Shown: positions 51,250 through 64,000 of the stretch, in pieces
Layout of the letters: each line of letters begins with the position of its first letter
How positions within the stretch are numbered: the stretch's first letter is position 1
Assembly: GCF_963678635.1 (NCBI RefSeq)
Contig: NC_087065.1
Location: 29,950,252-30,014,251 of the forward strand
Length of the DNA: 64,000 nt
From: Symsagittifera roscoffensis
Lineage: Eukaryota; Xenacoelomorpha; Acoela; Convolutidae
Reading direction: 5' to 3'
The notes under the pieces: generated by a model
The model's input: the letters and a program-made list of their open reading frames with translations, nothing else
The model's database searches: none
What the model was told of the DNA's origin: nothing
Position numbers and translations under genes: made by a program

Positions 51250-54200
51250 GCCACGATAAAGACAATAGTTTAAATTCAACTTTTATACAACAAGAAAACC
51301 TAAACGGAACAAGAAATCCTACACAACAAGATATCCAAACACCACCACAATTCGTTACTGAAAAATTAGTTGAAACAATAACAACTACAGTAATACAAAA
51401 TATCTCACCTATCCATCCAAACCTTACAACTCCAAAACCAAAAAACCCAATACTACCACAGGTAACACTACAATCTACAGTAAAACCCTCCGTTGCTCCA
51501 AAATACTCACATATGGATTACCAAACATTTAGACCAATGTAAAACCATCGCAAAACAAAAAAATTCATATAGAAATAATTTTGCAGAAAATAACTATAAC
51601 TAACTCGGTAAATTTTAATGATTATCCACAAACTTCACAACATCGGAGTGAAAATTATCCATTTTTTCCACAAAACAAAAATATTACTCATCGATGTAAT
51701 ACTAGACATCAAAAACCTTATTATACAGCTAATTATGTTCCATCAGATGATGAGGAATATTATAATCAGAGTTTTTATCAAAATCAGAGACCTCGTTCTT
51801 ACAACATAGATTAACCAGATACTTTTGAACCATATACACGAGAAGAATAAGTACGACAACCTAGAACAAATCCAACGTCCCAGAATAACAATTTTTAGTC
51901 ACAAAACCCAGTAAAAATGCAATCTTACCAACCAACTCAAATGCATATTAAAGTTCCACTACCATTTTTTTTACAACAATATGAAATAACAAAAAGTCAA
52001 CCTACGAATTTTTCACAAATGCCAAATGCCGAAGAATCACTTCAAACGACTATGAATTCTTACCTAATGGTGGATCATCAATATCATCAAATAAACCATT
52101 AATGGTATTCACTGGCACAGATACTGAATACTCTGTAGAGGATTATCTAAACGCAGTCACAGCAAATCTAGTTTTCAAAACATGACTTAAGCCAGTAAAT
52201 ACGCCACTTCATCAAAATTGGATACAAAGACGCACAGCACTAATCCAAACCACACTTGATGGCGCAGCCCAAAAACGGTTTTCAGTTTTACCTATAGATA
52301 TAAAATCAGATTGGAAAAGTTTCACACAAGAATTTTCAAAAATGTTTGACTCAACAAGATAGAAAAAAAACAAACAACATCAAAGAAATTTATGCAACGA
52401 AACTCGTAGACTACCAAATGAAACAATTAAACAACTTGCAGTGAGAAATGAAACATTAGTCCAAAAAGCATATTCACTCAACACTCATGATTATAAAAAT
52501 ACAAAGATGACAGATATCTTAATGATGATCTAACACCTCAATCACGAAACATAGAAATCAAAAACAGAGCATCACATCCTTCCTCAATTCGAGAACCAGA
52601 TTTAGATTTTAGAAAATTAGTTCATAGATTAGAACAAGCAGAAATCACTATAAAACTAGAAGAAACAGAAAATTTGAAGCTACAATATGTCAATAACATT
52701 CAAATCACTAATACACAAGTTTATCCAAAAAATTAACCAAAATTTTAAATCTGTACGAGAAAAACCCGAGTTTTATAGGTAAACCATCGTTCCAAAAATG
52801 GTGTTACTATTGCCGAGGGTACGGACGCAGCATTGCCGATTGCAGACAAAAATAGCAAGACAACCAAAATAAACCACAAACGTATAGAGAACCAAACAAA
52901 TCATTTCATCGATACATGAACAAAGATCAAAGTTTACCTAACAAAAATATCCACAGAAAAATAGTTCTGGAAAACCACTTCCAACTAATACAAATTATTC
53001 TAGAAGTCAATCAACTTATAATTCAGACTACAGAAGACAATCACCAAACCAAAGAAATTCACGTAATTTCTCACAAAATAGATATAGTCGATCAAATAGT
53101 CGAAATAACCAGTATGGAAACAAGTATTCAAGATCGAATTCAAGCCGACCGGAGTTTTCGTGTGAAACCAGTTCCCATTCACACTCTAGGAATAGACACT
53201 TTTCCAATGATCGATCAAGAAAATCTTCGTACAATAGAAATAAAAATTATTCCAAAAATAGGAATAGAAACTATTCAAATGATCGAAATCAAAGATTTCA
53301 AAACAATAGATCACGTGATTTTTCTAACAACAGACAAAATTATCAAAGATCAAATGTAAACAAAAATCACAATAGATCACGTGATAATTCACAACATAGA
53401 AATTCAAACTACAATAATAGACAAAGAAACTACTCTCAATCACCACATAGGAATAACACACGTTATCCAGATTCTCAACAAAAATTTAGAAGTAGTACAC
53501 CAAAACATCAAAGTCAAATAAACCAAGTAAAAACAAATGAAGAAGTAAATTCAGACCCCCCTGGTATTGATAATACAGAAAGTACAGAATTAGAATTAAA
53601 TCACATCAATTGCGAATCCAAAGACAGCGAAAGTGACACAGAAAACGCAATTTCAATTAACATGATACATGTTCAAAATGACTACGAACTCCTTATATAC
53701 GAACAACCAATATATTCTCATATCTATGAAAAACATACAGATTTTCTTTTAAATTATTATACAAGACCTATAAATAATAACAAAACAAAAGAGCAAATAG
53801 TAGAAGAAGTATAGAGAATAAACGAACCTGTAGAAGAACCTGTACCATGTTCTACTAAAAATCACATCTACCAAAACGTACCAAAGGAACCGCCTAGAGA
53901 AAAAGCTTGGATAAATCCATTCCTCTTAGAAATTCTAAAAATCAAAGAATTTCAACCACCAGATCTTGAAATTGATTTTCTAATAGATTCTGGAGCAGAA
54001 TCAAATATCATCAACATTCCAAGTTGGAATGAAATCAAAATACTACATCCAAAGTTAATACCGTTAAAGACAGCAAGCAGGCTAGCAACAGCAGGCTCAA
54101 CCTTAACAAACTACGGAAAAATCCATTTTTTTTTGTTCCTACTCGAACAATGGAACAAAGCAAACTCAAGAACAAACCGTTCAAGCAAACCTTCCATATC

Positions 54201-56479
54201 ACAGATATAAAACACAAAATGCTTGGAATTCGATTTACCACTAAATATATACCAACTATTAATTTTTTAGACAGCAACATTAATATTAAAGACAATTACA
54301 CAAGGATGAATAACCCAGCTTTAACATTCTTCCAGAGAATAAACAAACAATCATGATTTTTTTTCAAATTTTTACCCTATAAACAATAAGGAAGGGAAAC
54401 ACCTGAAACCACTATCAGGTAAATTTGTGAATTCCCAATCAAACTAGTTTATCAATATGACAAAACAGACAACATCTCTATTTGTCTGACCTTAAATTCA
54501 GACCAATTCATTAACTTTTTGAGTAACAATTTCATCTATTAAGTACATGAAAAACTCAAATTGAGACATCATTTGTTTACACGTTTATAATAATTTACCA
54601 TTCAAAATATTATTACCTCTAGGACTTTTAGGTTATTGTGAAACAATTGCGACAACTTCTCCCACTAAAGAAGTAGCGTATAGAGTAAATAGTATATTAC
54701 AATTTTTGGATATACGTCAGTCGACAATTCTTGACAAAAAATTATCGATAAATAATATAATAATGAATTAAAAATGAAAACACAGACTATTTCACACGTA
54801 TTTCAAACCAACATTTCGAAAATCAAAATATACGGAAGAACAACAAAAATTCTTGACAATTTTCAATTTTCAAAACTCTCAGATAACACAAAAAGAGTTT
54901 GAACAATAAGCCAATTTACTATTAAAATACCCAAAAGTTTATGCAAAACCTAAAATTGACGTTGGAAAAGTAAATTCACCACTACATCTACCCCTGAAAC
55001 CTAATGCAGTTTTCAAAAAGCAAAGAGCAAGTAAAGTACCAATTCACTTACACGACAAAATTAATAGACTATTAGACATACTAGAACAATATGAAATTAT
55101 TTCTCCAGTAAATAAAAAAGAACAGCCAAAAGGAAACGCATTTATAAATCCCGTTATCATCCTAGCCAAAGGAGAATCATTAAAAGTAGTTCTAGATGCT
55201 AGATATCTCAATTCACTCATTGATGAATCTAAATGTATTTTTCCCATTGAACCAAATCAAATAATTCTAACAAAAAAAACGGTAAATATTTCACAACAGC
55301 AGATATGAAAAGTGCATACAATCAATTGCAGTTAGACAAACAATGACGACGGTTAACCCAATTTGTTATCGAAAAGCAACAGTATGAATTCAATAGATTG
55401 TTATATGGCATCTTCATAGGACCAGCAGCATTCTCAGCATTTATGAGTAAAATTTTCAGAACACTCATACTCAAGAAAAACGCAATCAAGTTAGTTTAGA
55501 CGATGTTTTTATGCAATCACAACCCAAGAAAGAAATGTTTACAGTTTTAGAAAATTATCATCAGATATTACTACACAAAAACATGAAAATAGCCCCATAT
55601 AAATCACTTTTTTTCTAACTTGTGTAAAGTGTCTTGGACATACTATAGAAAGAAACACCATAACCCACTTAAAATCATGTATTTATGCAATACAAAAACT
55701 TCAACCACCATCCAACAAAAAGCAAATTCAAGAGATTTTCAGAATGTTAAATTTCTTAAGTAAATACGTATATAATAGGTAATTATTTTTAAGACCGTTC
55801 TACATCATTCTCAGACAACAAAACAATTTTGAATGGACAACAGAACACCAAACACAATTTGAAAAAACCAAAAAACTTCTCACGGAACAAATTTCAAAAA
55901 CAATTCCGGATCCCGACCAGCCATTTTAAGCAAGGTGCGACGCCCCAAATTCTGGCATCGGTGCAGCATTGCTAAAATCTTATAATGAAAGAAATCAAAT
56001 GAATCTCATTTCAGCAAGTTCTCGATGATTCACACAAGCTGAACTTAGACTCTCTACTTTTATGAGAAAATTTATAGCCATAATATATACATTTACAGAA
56101 TATGAATTTTTAATAATTGGATCAAAACATCCAACAATCCTATTCACAGACATTCAAAAAAAATACACCACGCCAATTGCTAACAAGAAAGACAACAGTT
56201 GAAATATCACAAAACATAAAATTCTTTCTTGCAAAAGATGAAACTTCACCACGATTGGAATGTAAATACGGAGTAAAATCTGACATTGATCAATCACAAA
56301 TAAACCCCCTACAACATTTTCCACTATATTTAGATTGTCAAAACAACCACTATGAATTTGATCTACTAGGTAAACCTACATTTAAACCAATCCCATACTC
56401 AATGTGGATTAAAAATAAAACTCATCACAAACAAATTAATCAACAACCATATAAAAAAAAGATATATTCCCTTTTATAG
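51250..56479 (+). pseudogene. gag-PR-RT-RNase H, degraded
   Basis: Fragments in all three frames align in order with the 2108-aa protein: gag Asn-rich part (51250-51890), capsid (about 52080-52700), zinc knuckle (about 52800-52850), protease DSGAES (about 53985-54003), RT (about 54960-55780) and RNase H (about 55900-56110, with the FTDHKP region deleted). Frame 56117-56479 carries the intact-looking end of the protein. Numerous stops and shifts; the RT active-site region near 55495 is frame-shifted. Not functional. Confidence 0.85.
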
Positions 56480-58380
56480 AAAAAGAAAACCTAACTGATA
56501 ATATAAATGTATCAGGTCCAATGAATAACGATTCAAAATACACAATAAGTCAAGGTTTCAATCTTTATGACCCTCTCGACCCAGCCCCTATCAAAAATAG
56601 ATATTGAAAACATTTTCCTACCAACTACAGAAAAAATTAAACTCGAATTATAACAAAAACTTCAAAATTTTGACCCAGTCATTAGACAACTAGAATCTTG
56701 TCACAAATATAAAACCAAACCAATTAAAACTGACATCACAATTCTAGGAAACAAGACACTTCTTAGATATTTTAGAAAATTCAATAATAGCTCTACAAAT
56801 GAGAATACAAATATTTTGGAATACCAAACACCTGATCTCAAAGTACCTTGTCTACCTTTAAGTATGATGCTAATAGCTTTCCATACTTCACATACCTACA
56901 CACTAAAGGACACTCAGGATCAGAAAAAATATACTCAAATTTCATTCAAAATTTTTACTTTCCAAATGCACCAATTTGGATTAAACTATTATGCAACGGT
57001 TGCATAACATGCCAATTAAAATTAAAAGCAAATTGCAAATTGCAAAAAAAACAAGATTTTAAAGGACAAAGTCTATATTTCAATCACAGAATTTCATTCG
57101 ATACAAAAGGACCAAAATCACCATCCTCAGAAGGAAATTCATATTTAATGGTCATAGTTGACGCATTTACTCACTATGCAGCACGCAACCCGTTACCCCA
57201 TTGTAATGCCTATTACGCGTACACAACACTTTATGAACACTGGATAGCAAAGTTCGGACTACCCGAAATCCTTGTTACAGACAATGGCACTGAATTTACA
57301 AACAACGAAATTATCACACTATGCCACCTATATAATATTAAACATCAACCACGTACATCTCATGCTTCTTGGTTTAATGGACTAGTCGAAGGTATTAACA
57401 GTTCATTACAAGAACATCTCAGATGTATCTTTAACGGAAATGACACACGATACACTGAATGGTCAACAGATGTCAAATTATTTCCCTAATCATTCACAAA
57501 TCACAACAACTTTAGGAATGTCACCATACGAAATGGTTTTCATCCAAAAACCACGAAAACCAATAACGTTCCCAGCAAACGCTTCAAAAATACACAAAGT
57601 TATTGTAAACCGAGAAAAGGTTCAATATGTTAAAATCTACCACTACATACCCACAATGATGACCACTTTCATCACGCACAGTCTTTAAAATTAGCTTCCG
57701 GTACACATACCGAATGGATTTTAACCAGAGCTAAAAAGCACATTGAAATATATCAGAAAATAACAAAAAATTAGTTACAAAGTCAAAACATAAATACCCA
57801 ACTAAATTCACGATTCACACCAGCTACAGACATAAAAGTAAGAACATACGTTTTAATTCCAAGTTTTACAACACAAAAAAGTATTTCTAAAAAATTACAA
57901 CACCTCCGAAAAAGACCATATCAAATAATGGATAAACCCACTGATGTAACATACAAACTTAGAGAATCGAACAAAAAAGAAATTGTTGAACGCAGAAATA
58001 ATCTTCTACCTTATTACCCAGAAGAGTACGCTTTTCGCAAATTAACTCAATTGTACTCTTTTAAAGGGTTGAAAGTTGTTCAAAATAATTCCAATTTCAA
58101 ACAAAATCAAATCATTGATATAAACTCTAATCCAAAACCACTTCAACAAAAACATAGGACAGAATTAAATTACCAAACATCCCCCAATTTAGATAACAAA
58201 ACACCTCAAGCAGAAAGAAAAAAATAGAAAATAACAGAAAAAGTTCTACCACAAGATCAAAAAGAGAAGTCTCAACATAGACAATCATAGCAATTCCAAA
58301 ATCAGCCACGAAAAGATTATGAAAATTTCATTCCACAATCTAAAATATTAAAGAAAGTTGAATTTCATAAACCACTTTAG
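56455..58380 (+). pseudogene. integrase, degraded
   Basis: Starts in the -1 frame relative to the RNase H frame at an A AAA AAG site, as in the intact element. A 213-codon open stretch (56848-57489) still holds the zinc-binding region and all three catalytic positions (in SFDTKGP, VTDNGTEF and LVEG). A frameshift near 57489 and stops at about 57770 break the rest; the GPY-type module is altered (KRPYQIM). Confidence 0.85.
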
Positions 58381-58799
58381 TTTTAATTAACATTTTAAAA
58401 TCTTTAAATTTTTTTAAACATCAGTACATTTTCTCAATTTTCAGGCTGAAAAAAATCTAGTTCGAATTGAGCCAAAATAAATTTTTCCGAACCATCACCT
58501 CATTTTAAGAATACGACTTCATTAGCCGAAAAATAATAACCTTCAAGCGTATCCATATCTATAACTTCAAGACCTCCAGGTCAAAAATAAGCAAACCGCT
58601 AAAAATTGTCACCTGAAACAAACAAAATCTCAATATTACAACCCTCCCCTATCAAGTAGAACAAAGATAAACAATATTTTCCCAACTTAGACCTCAAAAC
58701 TCCCCCAAGCAAAAAAAATAAAATGGGCCTAAAGAGCAAAATGAACACGATCATTTAGCCTAAATTACGAATAACTCTTAGATACCCCCAATCATCCAA

Positions 58800-59330
58800 T
58801 AAATGAAAGCAAAACTAGAAAGACCTTCCAAGACGATAAAAATTTTCCTCAACAAAAGTTGCCAAAACCCAAACCACTTGTCAAAAAGCCAATAAATAAT
58901 CCGACCACACTCGAATTTAGCCTCAAAAAATTTTTCGACAGAACGAATGCTTTCTTCAATGTTTTTTTCTGAAACGGTTAACAATTTTCGACAAATATTT
59001 TCAAATTTTCTAGCATTAATTTTTTCTTTTTCAAATTTTTTATCATAATATTTTTTAGCTGATACTTTACAAATTTTAATACTCCTTCTAATAATTTTTT
59101 GCAACTTCTTCCTAATCTTTTATTCCCTATTCCTAGCCTATTTGAACCAAGTCAAAATCCTTGACCACCTACACAGGTTCGATAATTCAGTAACTATCTA
59201 ATTGTTTCAAAATCTATTTAGTAGAACCGATGTTTTTATACTTTTCATAATTTGTCATCATTTTTGCATTAGCAACAACACTTTTAATACTTCTTCATCG
59301 AAGAATACTACAAAAAACATAAAATTTCTT
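58800..59330 (+). pseudogene. remnants of frames C, D and E
   Basis: About 58830-58930 matches frame C, 58945-59200 frame D (FSETV, IIFCNFFLIFYS, HRFD) and 59220-59330 frame E (FALAT, LLIL). Stops interrupt all three. The minus-strand frame at 58778-59104 is a shadow of this region. Confidence 0.6.
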
Positions 59331-59334
59331 CATG

Positions 59335-60420
59335 AAAATTCATCTTTGAAAGTTTTCCAAAATTGCTGATCAACAACCCCCACACCAGTCCCCACCGACA
59401 ACATCCCAAGAAATTCCATCAACGCCAACAAATAGTCAAAACCCCCAGTCATCAACACGCATTTCTTCTCAAGACAATCCATATACTTTTGAAGAAAGTC
59501 ACGCACGACTGTCCGAACCATTAGAACCAGTCGTTCGCGAACCACATTACGAACCAACATACAATATATAACCCCTCTTCAACAAGTTCTTAATAGAGTT
59601 TGACACATAAGCCGAAATGAAAACACACCCGAAAAAAAAGGACAGCTTATACATCCAAGACGAAAAAGAAATTTCCGAACACCCAGAGCTCAATTCAATA
59701 TACCTCAGTCACCAATAGCAAATACTTTAGACCTTTATCAGCAGTACAATTCACCCGACCACATCACAAAGCGCTTCAAAAATACCATCAGACTATTTAG
59801 GTTTAACTCCCCCATCAGAAAAAATTCGAGAAAACCTTTTTAATCCCCCAGCTACTACAGAACGTCTACCATATTGGGTGACACACACTTACACTCAAGG
59901 CAAACCATTTTTAGTAAACGATCCAATTGACGTTTCATCCGACACAACATCAACACTACCAGAAACACTATCACTTCCCTCAACCCCCTCTTTAAGTCAA
60001 ATATCACCAACACTATTCCCCTTGAATTTTCCTACAAATCTCGACGTTCGATATCGAGAAGAATCATCTAACAAAACACGTCTACGATTAGATTGGAATG
60101 CATTCGTAGCAACTCCTCCATTATTTGGTCAACATCAAGAAAGTAGCAGATTAAACCACTGGGCACTAAACAGGTTACAAATAGACACGATATCCACAAA
60201 GATATACAAGAACATAACATACAAATACTACAACAATATAGCTTAACACTCAAATTCGAAATCACAATAAGACTAAATATTATTGTTCAACATCCATTCC
60301 CTCTAGCCCCTCCAAATATAACAGCTCAATCTTTACCTCCTCCATTCATAACAACAGAAATCATTTACAAATACGATAGATACACCAAAAAGACAATCGG
60401 ACCTTTTATAACCCATACTC
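59335..60420 (+). pseudogene. frame X homologue, degraded
   Basis: From a KIADQQ segment onward the protein matches frame X, with stops at about 59570 and later shifts. 59878-60246 is the longest open piece. As in the intact element there is no ATG at the expected start. Confidence 0.7.
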
Positions 60421-61875
60421 ATGATTATCATACACATGTATATTCTAAGGATACTCACAATCCAAAACCTTCTTTTACAGGTTTTTTCCGAACCAAATCA
60501 CAATCCTTCTCCCCGAACAGGACCTCAAGATTTACTAGTCACACACTATGATTGTGAAAAAAACGAACAAAAGACATTACTTAAATATGCAATTAATCAA
60601 GTCACACAATGTAAATCCGAACCACAAGCTAAAGAATTCACAAAAATTATAGCTACACTCTACTCGAAAGCACGAGCTACTACACTTACAGGTTATAAAT
60701 TCACAGCGAAAATTTCCGAAAAGAAACTACATTGTTCACAAGTCTCAAATGGAATTAAAAATAGATTAGATCATGAATCTTCCTACCAGCGCAATATCGA
60801 AAGACTTTTACATCTCAGCCCTGACCATTGTAAGAACGAACTTCTTAGATTAAAAGTCACATCAAACAAAGGCACAAATAGATAACTAGTAAACTTTCAT
60901 GTTTTCGCAGACTCCACACATCAAGCCGAACTTGAAAGATACCAAGGCCATATTAGACTACACGACAAATTTCCATTCCACGGCGCACATGGAAGAGTTT
61001 TTTTATAATTTTCAAGATAAAAATTGGATACCACACATTGGAATAAACAATCCATCAAATTGTAAAGCAGACACAAAAAATAAAGGATACCAAGAAATAA
61101 TGTTTTTTGAATGGAAATTACAACGTAAAAAAGTACAATTGACTTGAGATCTAAAAGATGACACTTAAATTTACCAAGGAATCAGACTCCCTTGCAAAAT
61201 TGACCAAGGATATTGTGATCCTACCACACGAACACAAGCAGCAAATGTCTGTTTTCCTGAAAACATATGTACCACATTTCAAGTAGCAAAAATCCACGCT
61301 AGAATGATAAAATATTTTGTTGAATACATCTCTTATGAAAATGTTAACACTGAAAAAGTGACGCATAGTAATTAAGAATTTAGAAACATTCACAATATAT
61401 AAAGCAAATTAAAACGTTTACAAATTTATCCAGAAACAGAACTTGCATGCAAATACAATAAACCTCTGTATAAGACACAATATTCAGAAATTTTTATTGA
61501 ATATGAACAAAGTTTCGAAATGAATACAGGAAAAGTCACAAAAAATCACACGCCACACATCATACAACAACTGACGAAAACTCATAAACCCGATAAACCT
61601 CCTTGGAAGCACATGAAACATTGGTGGAAAAATAAAACCACAAGACAAAGATAGTACCTACCTTCAAGAACTATCACTCATAAACAACAACTTTTTTGGC
61701 GCAATTCATTTTGACATACAGCTCGATATGAAACTAGATTACCCAATAAGCAGAATTTTTCAAGAAATGTCCTTATCAGAATTAGAAACAGAATCAATTA
61801 TGCGAACTTGAGAAAACACAAATTTTACAATCACTCGCACTAGCAGTTCTAAATATCAAGGTTTTTGCAGCGACA
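60421..61875 (+). pseudogene. env homologue, truncated and broken
   Basis: Starts ATG at 60421 or 60436 with a hydrophobic signal peptide, then the same early YDC region as the intact env. The first 154 codons are open; stops at about 60883, 61008 and 61146 and several shifts follow. Homology ends near 61860-61875, before the transmembrane region, at the copia insertion. Not functional. Confidence 0.8.
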
Positions 61876-61881
61876 AACGGT

Positions 61882-62097
61882 TGATTAATAAGGAGTGAAT
61901 TAATGAGTTTAGAGTGATATTTCTAGTAGCAAATCAGATCAAACATATATGATAAATCACCCCTCACAAAGTTGCTCGAACCAATGACTAAAGGTCATTT
62001 TTCACCAGCAAATTTTAACAAAAATCGGGATGTGATCTTTCAGTTTGAACTGAATAAGAAAGATCAATTCCAGTTCAGTTAGGAAAAATCACTAATA
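61882..62097 (-). repeat. probable 3' LTR of the copia element
   Basis: A purine tract AATTTGAAAGGCGGGG (minus strand, 62112-62098) is followed by TATTAGTGATTTTT, close to the TGTTAG start common in copia LTRs. The end is placed at ATCA near 61882 but is uncertain. It abuts the env remnant. Confidence 0.45.
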
Positions 62098-62109
62098 CCC
62101 CGCCTTTCA

Positions 62110-64000
62110 AATTAGGTGGTTCCTAGTAGAATGTTTCGGAAAAATGCAGTTTTGCACTTTCCCAAATTTTTCGTCAATGCGTCTGCAGGCATGTTTGCTG
62201 TTGGTAAAAGGGTTTATGTCACCTTCTTCTGTTCAACTAACTCTCAAAGGAAGTGTAGTTTTATGGCAAAATGCTTCGTCTTGCCGTGGTTCATTGATTT
62301 TTACTAAGGGCAATACAAGCTTGGTTATCAACGAAAACTTCTAAAAGCCTATTACAAGTTATGCCTAAGTTGCTAAGTATGCCCTCTAAATGAATTCCTT
62401 ACTTTACTGTTTCTACCACAGCATTGTGTTCTGCTTCGGCTGTTGAAGTTGATACACAACGCTTAAGTCTGCTAGACCAACTGATTACACCTGAGTTGTC
62501 ACTGAATTTAAAACAATATCCTGAGGTACTTCTATATTTCCAGCCTAGTCTGAATCCGAATAGCTAACAAGATTCAAGACCTTATACCTCCTGTATACTA
62601 AAGGTAAATTTTGTGTTCCTAGCAGACATCTAAGAAAATTTTTTCCGGCTTTCCAATGCTTTTCACCAGAATTTTCCACAAAAGAACTTAGAAGATTTGC
62701 TGCAAAGCAAATGTCAGGTCTACTTGATAAAGCTAGGTAATTTAGACAACCAACAAGTCCTCGATAGTAACTTTTTTCATATTTTCTTGTTCAATGCTAC
62801 CTTCTAAAGGACAATATTCTTTTGTCAATTTTTCGTTTTCACCAATAGGGGTCGTTATCGGCTTTGCTTCGGTCATCCTAAATCTTGATATCAATTTTTC
62901 GACTTATTTCTCCTGGCTTATCCTAATTTCGTTTCCTGAGTAATCAACTTTCATTCCTAAGAACCATTTAAGATCACTTATCTCGCTCATCTCAATTTTG
63001 CTGAGATATTGCTTTCAAACCAGCTACAGAAATTTTTTTCTGCTCCACAAACCACTATATCATCGACCCACAAGCAAATTAAACCTTCTATCTCTCCCTC
63101 AATCCTCCTAACAAACAAGCACTCATCAAAAACTGAATTTTCAAAACCTAATTCCTCAAGATAGCTTTTTAGAGTCCTATGCCAAATTCTACCGGACTGC
63201 TTCAGTCCATAAAGACTTTTCTTCAGAAGACAAACTAAAGGTTTTCCTTCTTCATTAAACTTCTCAAACCCTTCAGGTTGCTTCATAAGAATTTTTTCAT
63301 CTAGTTTGGCATTCAAGTATGCAGTTTTAATGTCTAACTGTCTCAACTGATACCTATTTTGAACTGCTAAGCTCAGGACTATTCTTATGGTCGACGTCTT
63401 GGCTGTAGGTGAATACATTTCGTAAAAATCCCTTCCCTCAACTTGGCTAAAACCTTTAGCAACGAACCTAGCCTTAAACCTGGAAATTTCACCATTAGGT
63501 CCGTACTTCAAAGCAAAATGCCATCTGCTGCCTATAGACTTCTCTCCTCTATTTCTAACTAGTTCCCAAACTTTGTTTTTCTCTAATGAATCAAACTCTT
63601 TTTTCATTGCTTCTTGCCAGTCAGGGTCTGCTAAAGCTTCCTTAGCACTTTTCGGTATCTTTTCGAGAACTTCTCCAAAAAATACCACATCACCTACTCT
63701 TTTTCTTTCGTCACTTTCTATCTTTTTCTCAAAGTAGAACTTAGATTCGTCAAAACTAACGTTTCTAGACTTTTGCACTTTGAGTTTCCTTCAATCTCAA
63801 TTTCTATCAGATAAGCTTTACTATTTTCCGATATCCACAGAAAAATTCACCTTCTAGAGTTTTTGTCTAGTTTTTTGCGAAACTGTTTTTCCACAAAATT
63901 ATACGCTACACACCCAAAAATTTTCACAAAATTAAGATTGGGTTTTTCTCCATACATTGACTCGTAGGGTGTTTTGCCTTTAGCAGAAAGAAAGCACATA
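62110..64000 (-). pseudogene. pol: Ty1/copia pol, partial, runs off the window
   Basis: Minus strand. From the right edge: integrase C-terminal part (GKTPYESMYGEKPN, then a KLD segment), broken by a stop near 63850; a 263-codon open RT stretch (63778-62987) with KVWELV, the RWHFALKYGPNG start, LDIKTAYLNA and LWVDDIVVCG active-site motif; then RNase H pieces (YSDSD near 62560, SWSSRLKR, STSTAEAEHNAV near 62440, DNQACIAL near 62310 and PADALTKNLGK near 62170) with stops and shifts. Order integrase then RT then RNase H is diagnostic of Pseudoviridae. It inserted in the env of the degraded giant element and is itself decayed. Confidence 0.88.

Larger units (their letters stand above)
49946..61875 (+). 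mobile_element. degraded second copy of the giant element family
   Basis: Plus-strand relative of 7039-25958 with the same order: LTR, PBS, frame A, leader, gag, PR-RT-RH, integrase, C-E, X, env. Many stops and frameshifts, loss of frame B and the first 300 or so gag residues, and truncation in env by a copia element. It is clearly diverged from the intact element, so it is an older insertion or a sister family, and serves as a comparison for finding conserved parts. Confidence 0.92.

Overview
The window is animal-like nuclear DNA: AT-rich, with spliceosomal introns (GT-AG exons that join in phase), one 200-N assembly gap and very heavy transposon load. I cannot name the species. Long env-bearing Ty3/gypsy elements, hAT-like MITEs and a copia element point to a metazoan, probably an invertebrate or basal chordate.

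Layout. 1-3.1 kb holds GC-richer exon-like fragments ending in a frame-broken SET-domain remnant. 3.1-7.0 kb is noncoding with an inverted-repeat (MITE-like) element at 5.4-6.2 kb. 7,039-25,958 (minus strand) is the centrepiece: an 18.9-kb LTR retroelement with two 408-bp LTRs that look identical and with all long frames open. 26-46 kb is a graveyard of short repeats: several MITE families sharing the terminus GGCTCTTTTCC, a stem-loop repeat family, a 435-465-bp tandem array (34.8-38.3 kb), foldback-like elements and minisatellites. 47.36-49.55 kb contains four phase-compatible exons of a host gene coding for a charged helical protein, possibly of the F-BAR type. 49,946 to about 61,875 is a second, degraded, plus-strand member of the giant element family, cut by a minus-strand Ty1/copia element that runs off the right edge.

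The giant element reads, 5' to 3' on the minus strand: LTR, primer-binding site, a 77-aa leader frame (A), a structured leader with a duplicated stem-loop, a basic 155-aa frame (B), a fused gag-PR-RT-RNase H frame (2108 aa), an integrase frame reached by an apparent -1 frameshift, three small frames (C, D, E; D and E strongly hydrophobic), a 377-codon frame without any ATG (X), an 872-aa envelope-like glycoprotein, a 601-aa protein of unknown family (F), a 1.6-kb noncoding tail, and the LTR. Neighbouring 3' frames abut or overlap by 4-13 nt. The degraded copy conserves A, the leader stem-loops, the frameshift junction, C-E, X and env, so these are features of a family and not chance frames. 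I regard this complex retrovirus-like architecture as the novel system in the window.

How the parts would work together (inference): gag/PR/RT/RH from the long frame, integrase at reduced level by frameshifting, env and X/F for particle entry or assembly, and A-E as accessory functions. Absence of a target-site duplication and mismatched flanks suggest recombination or an assembly join at the element ends.
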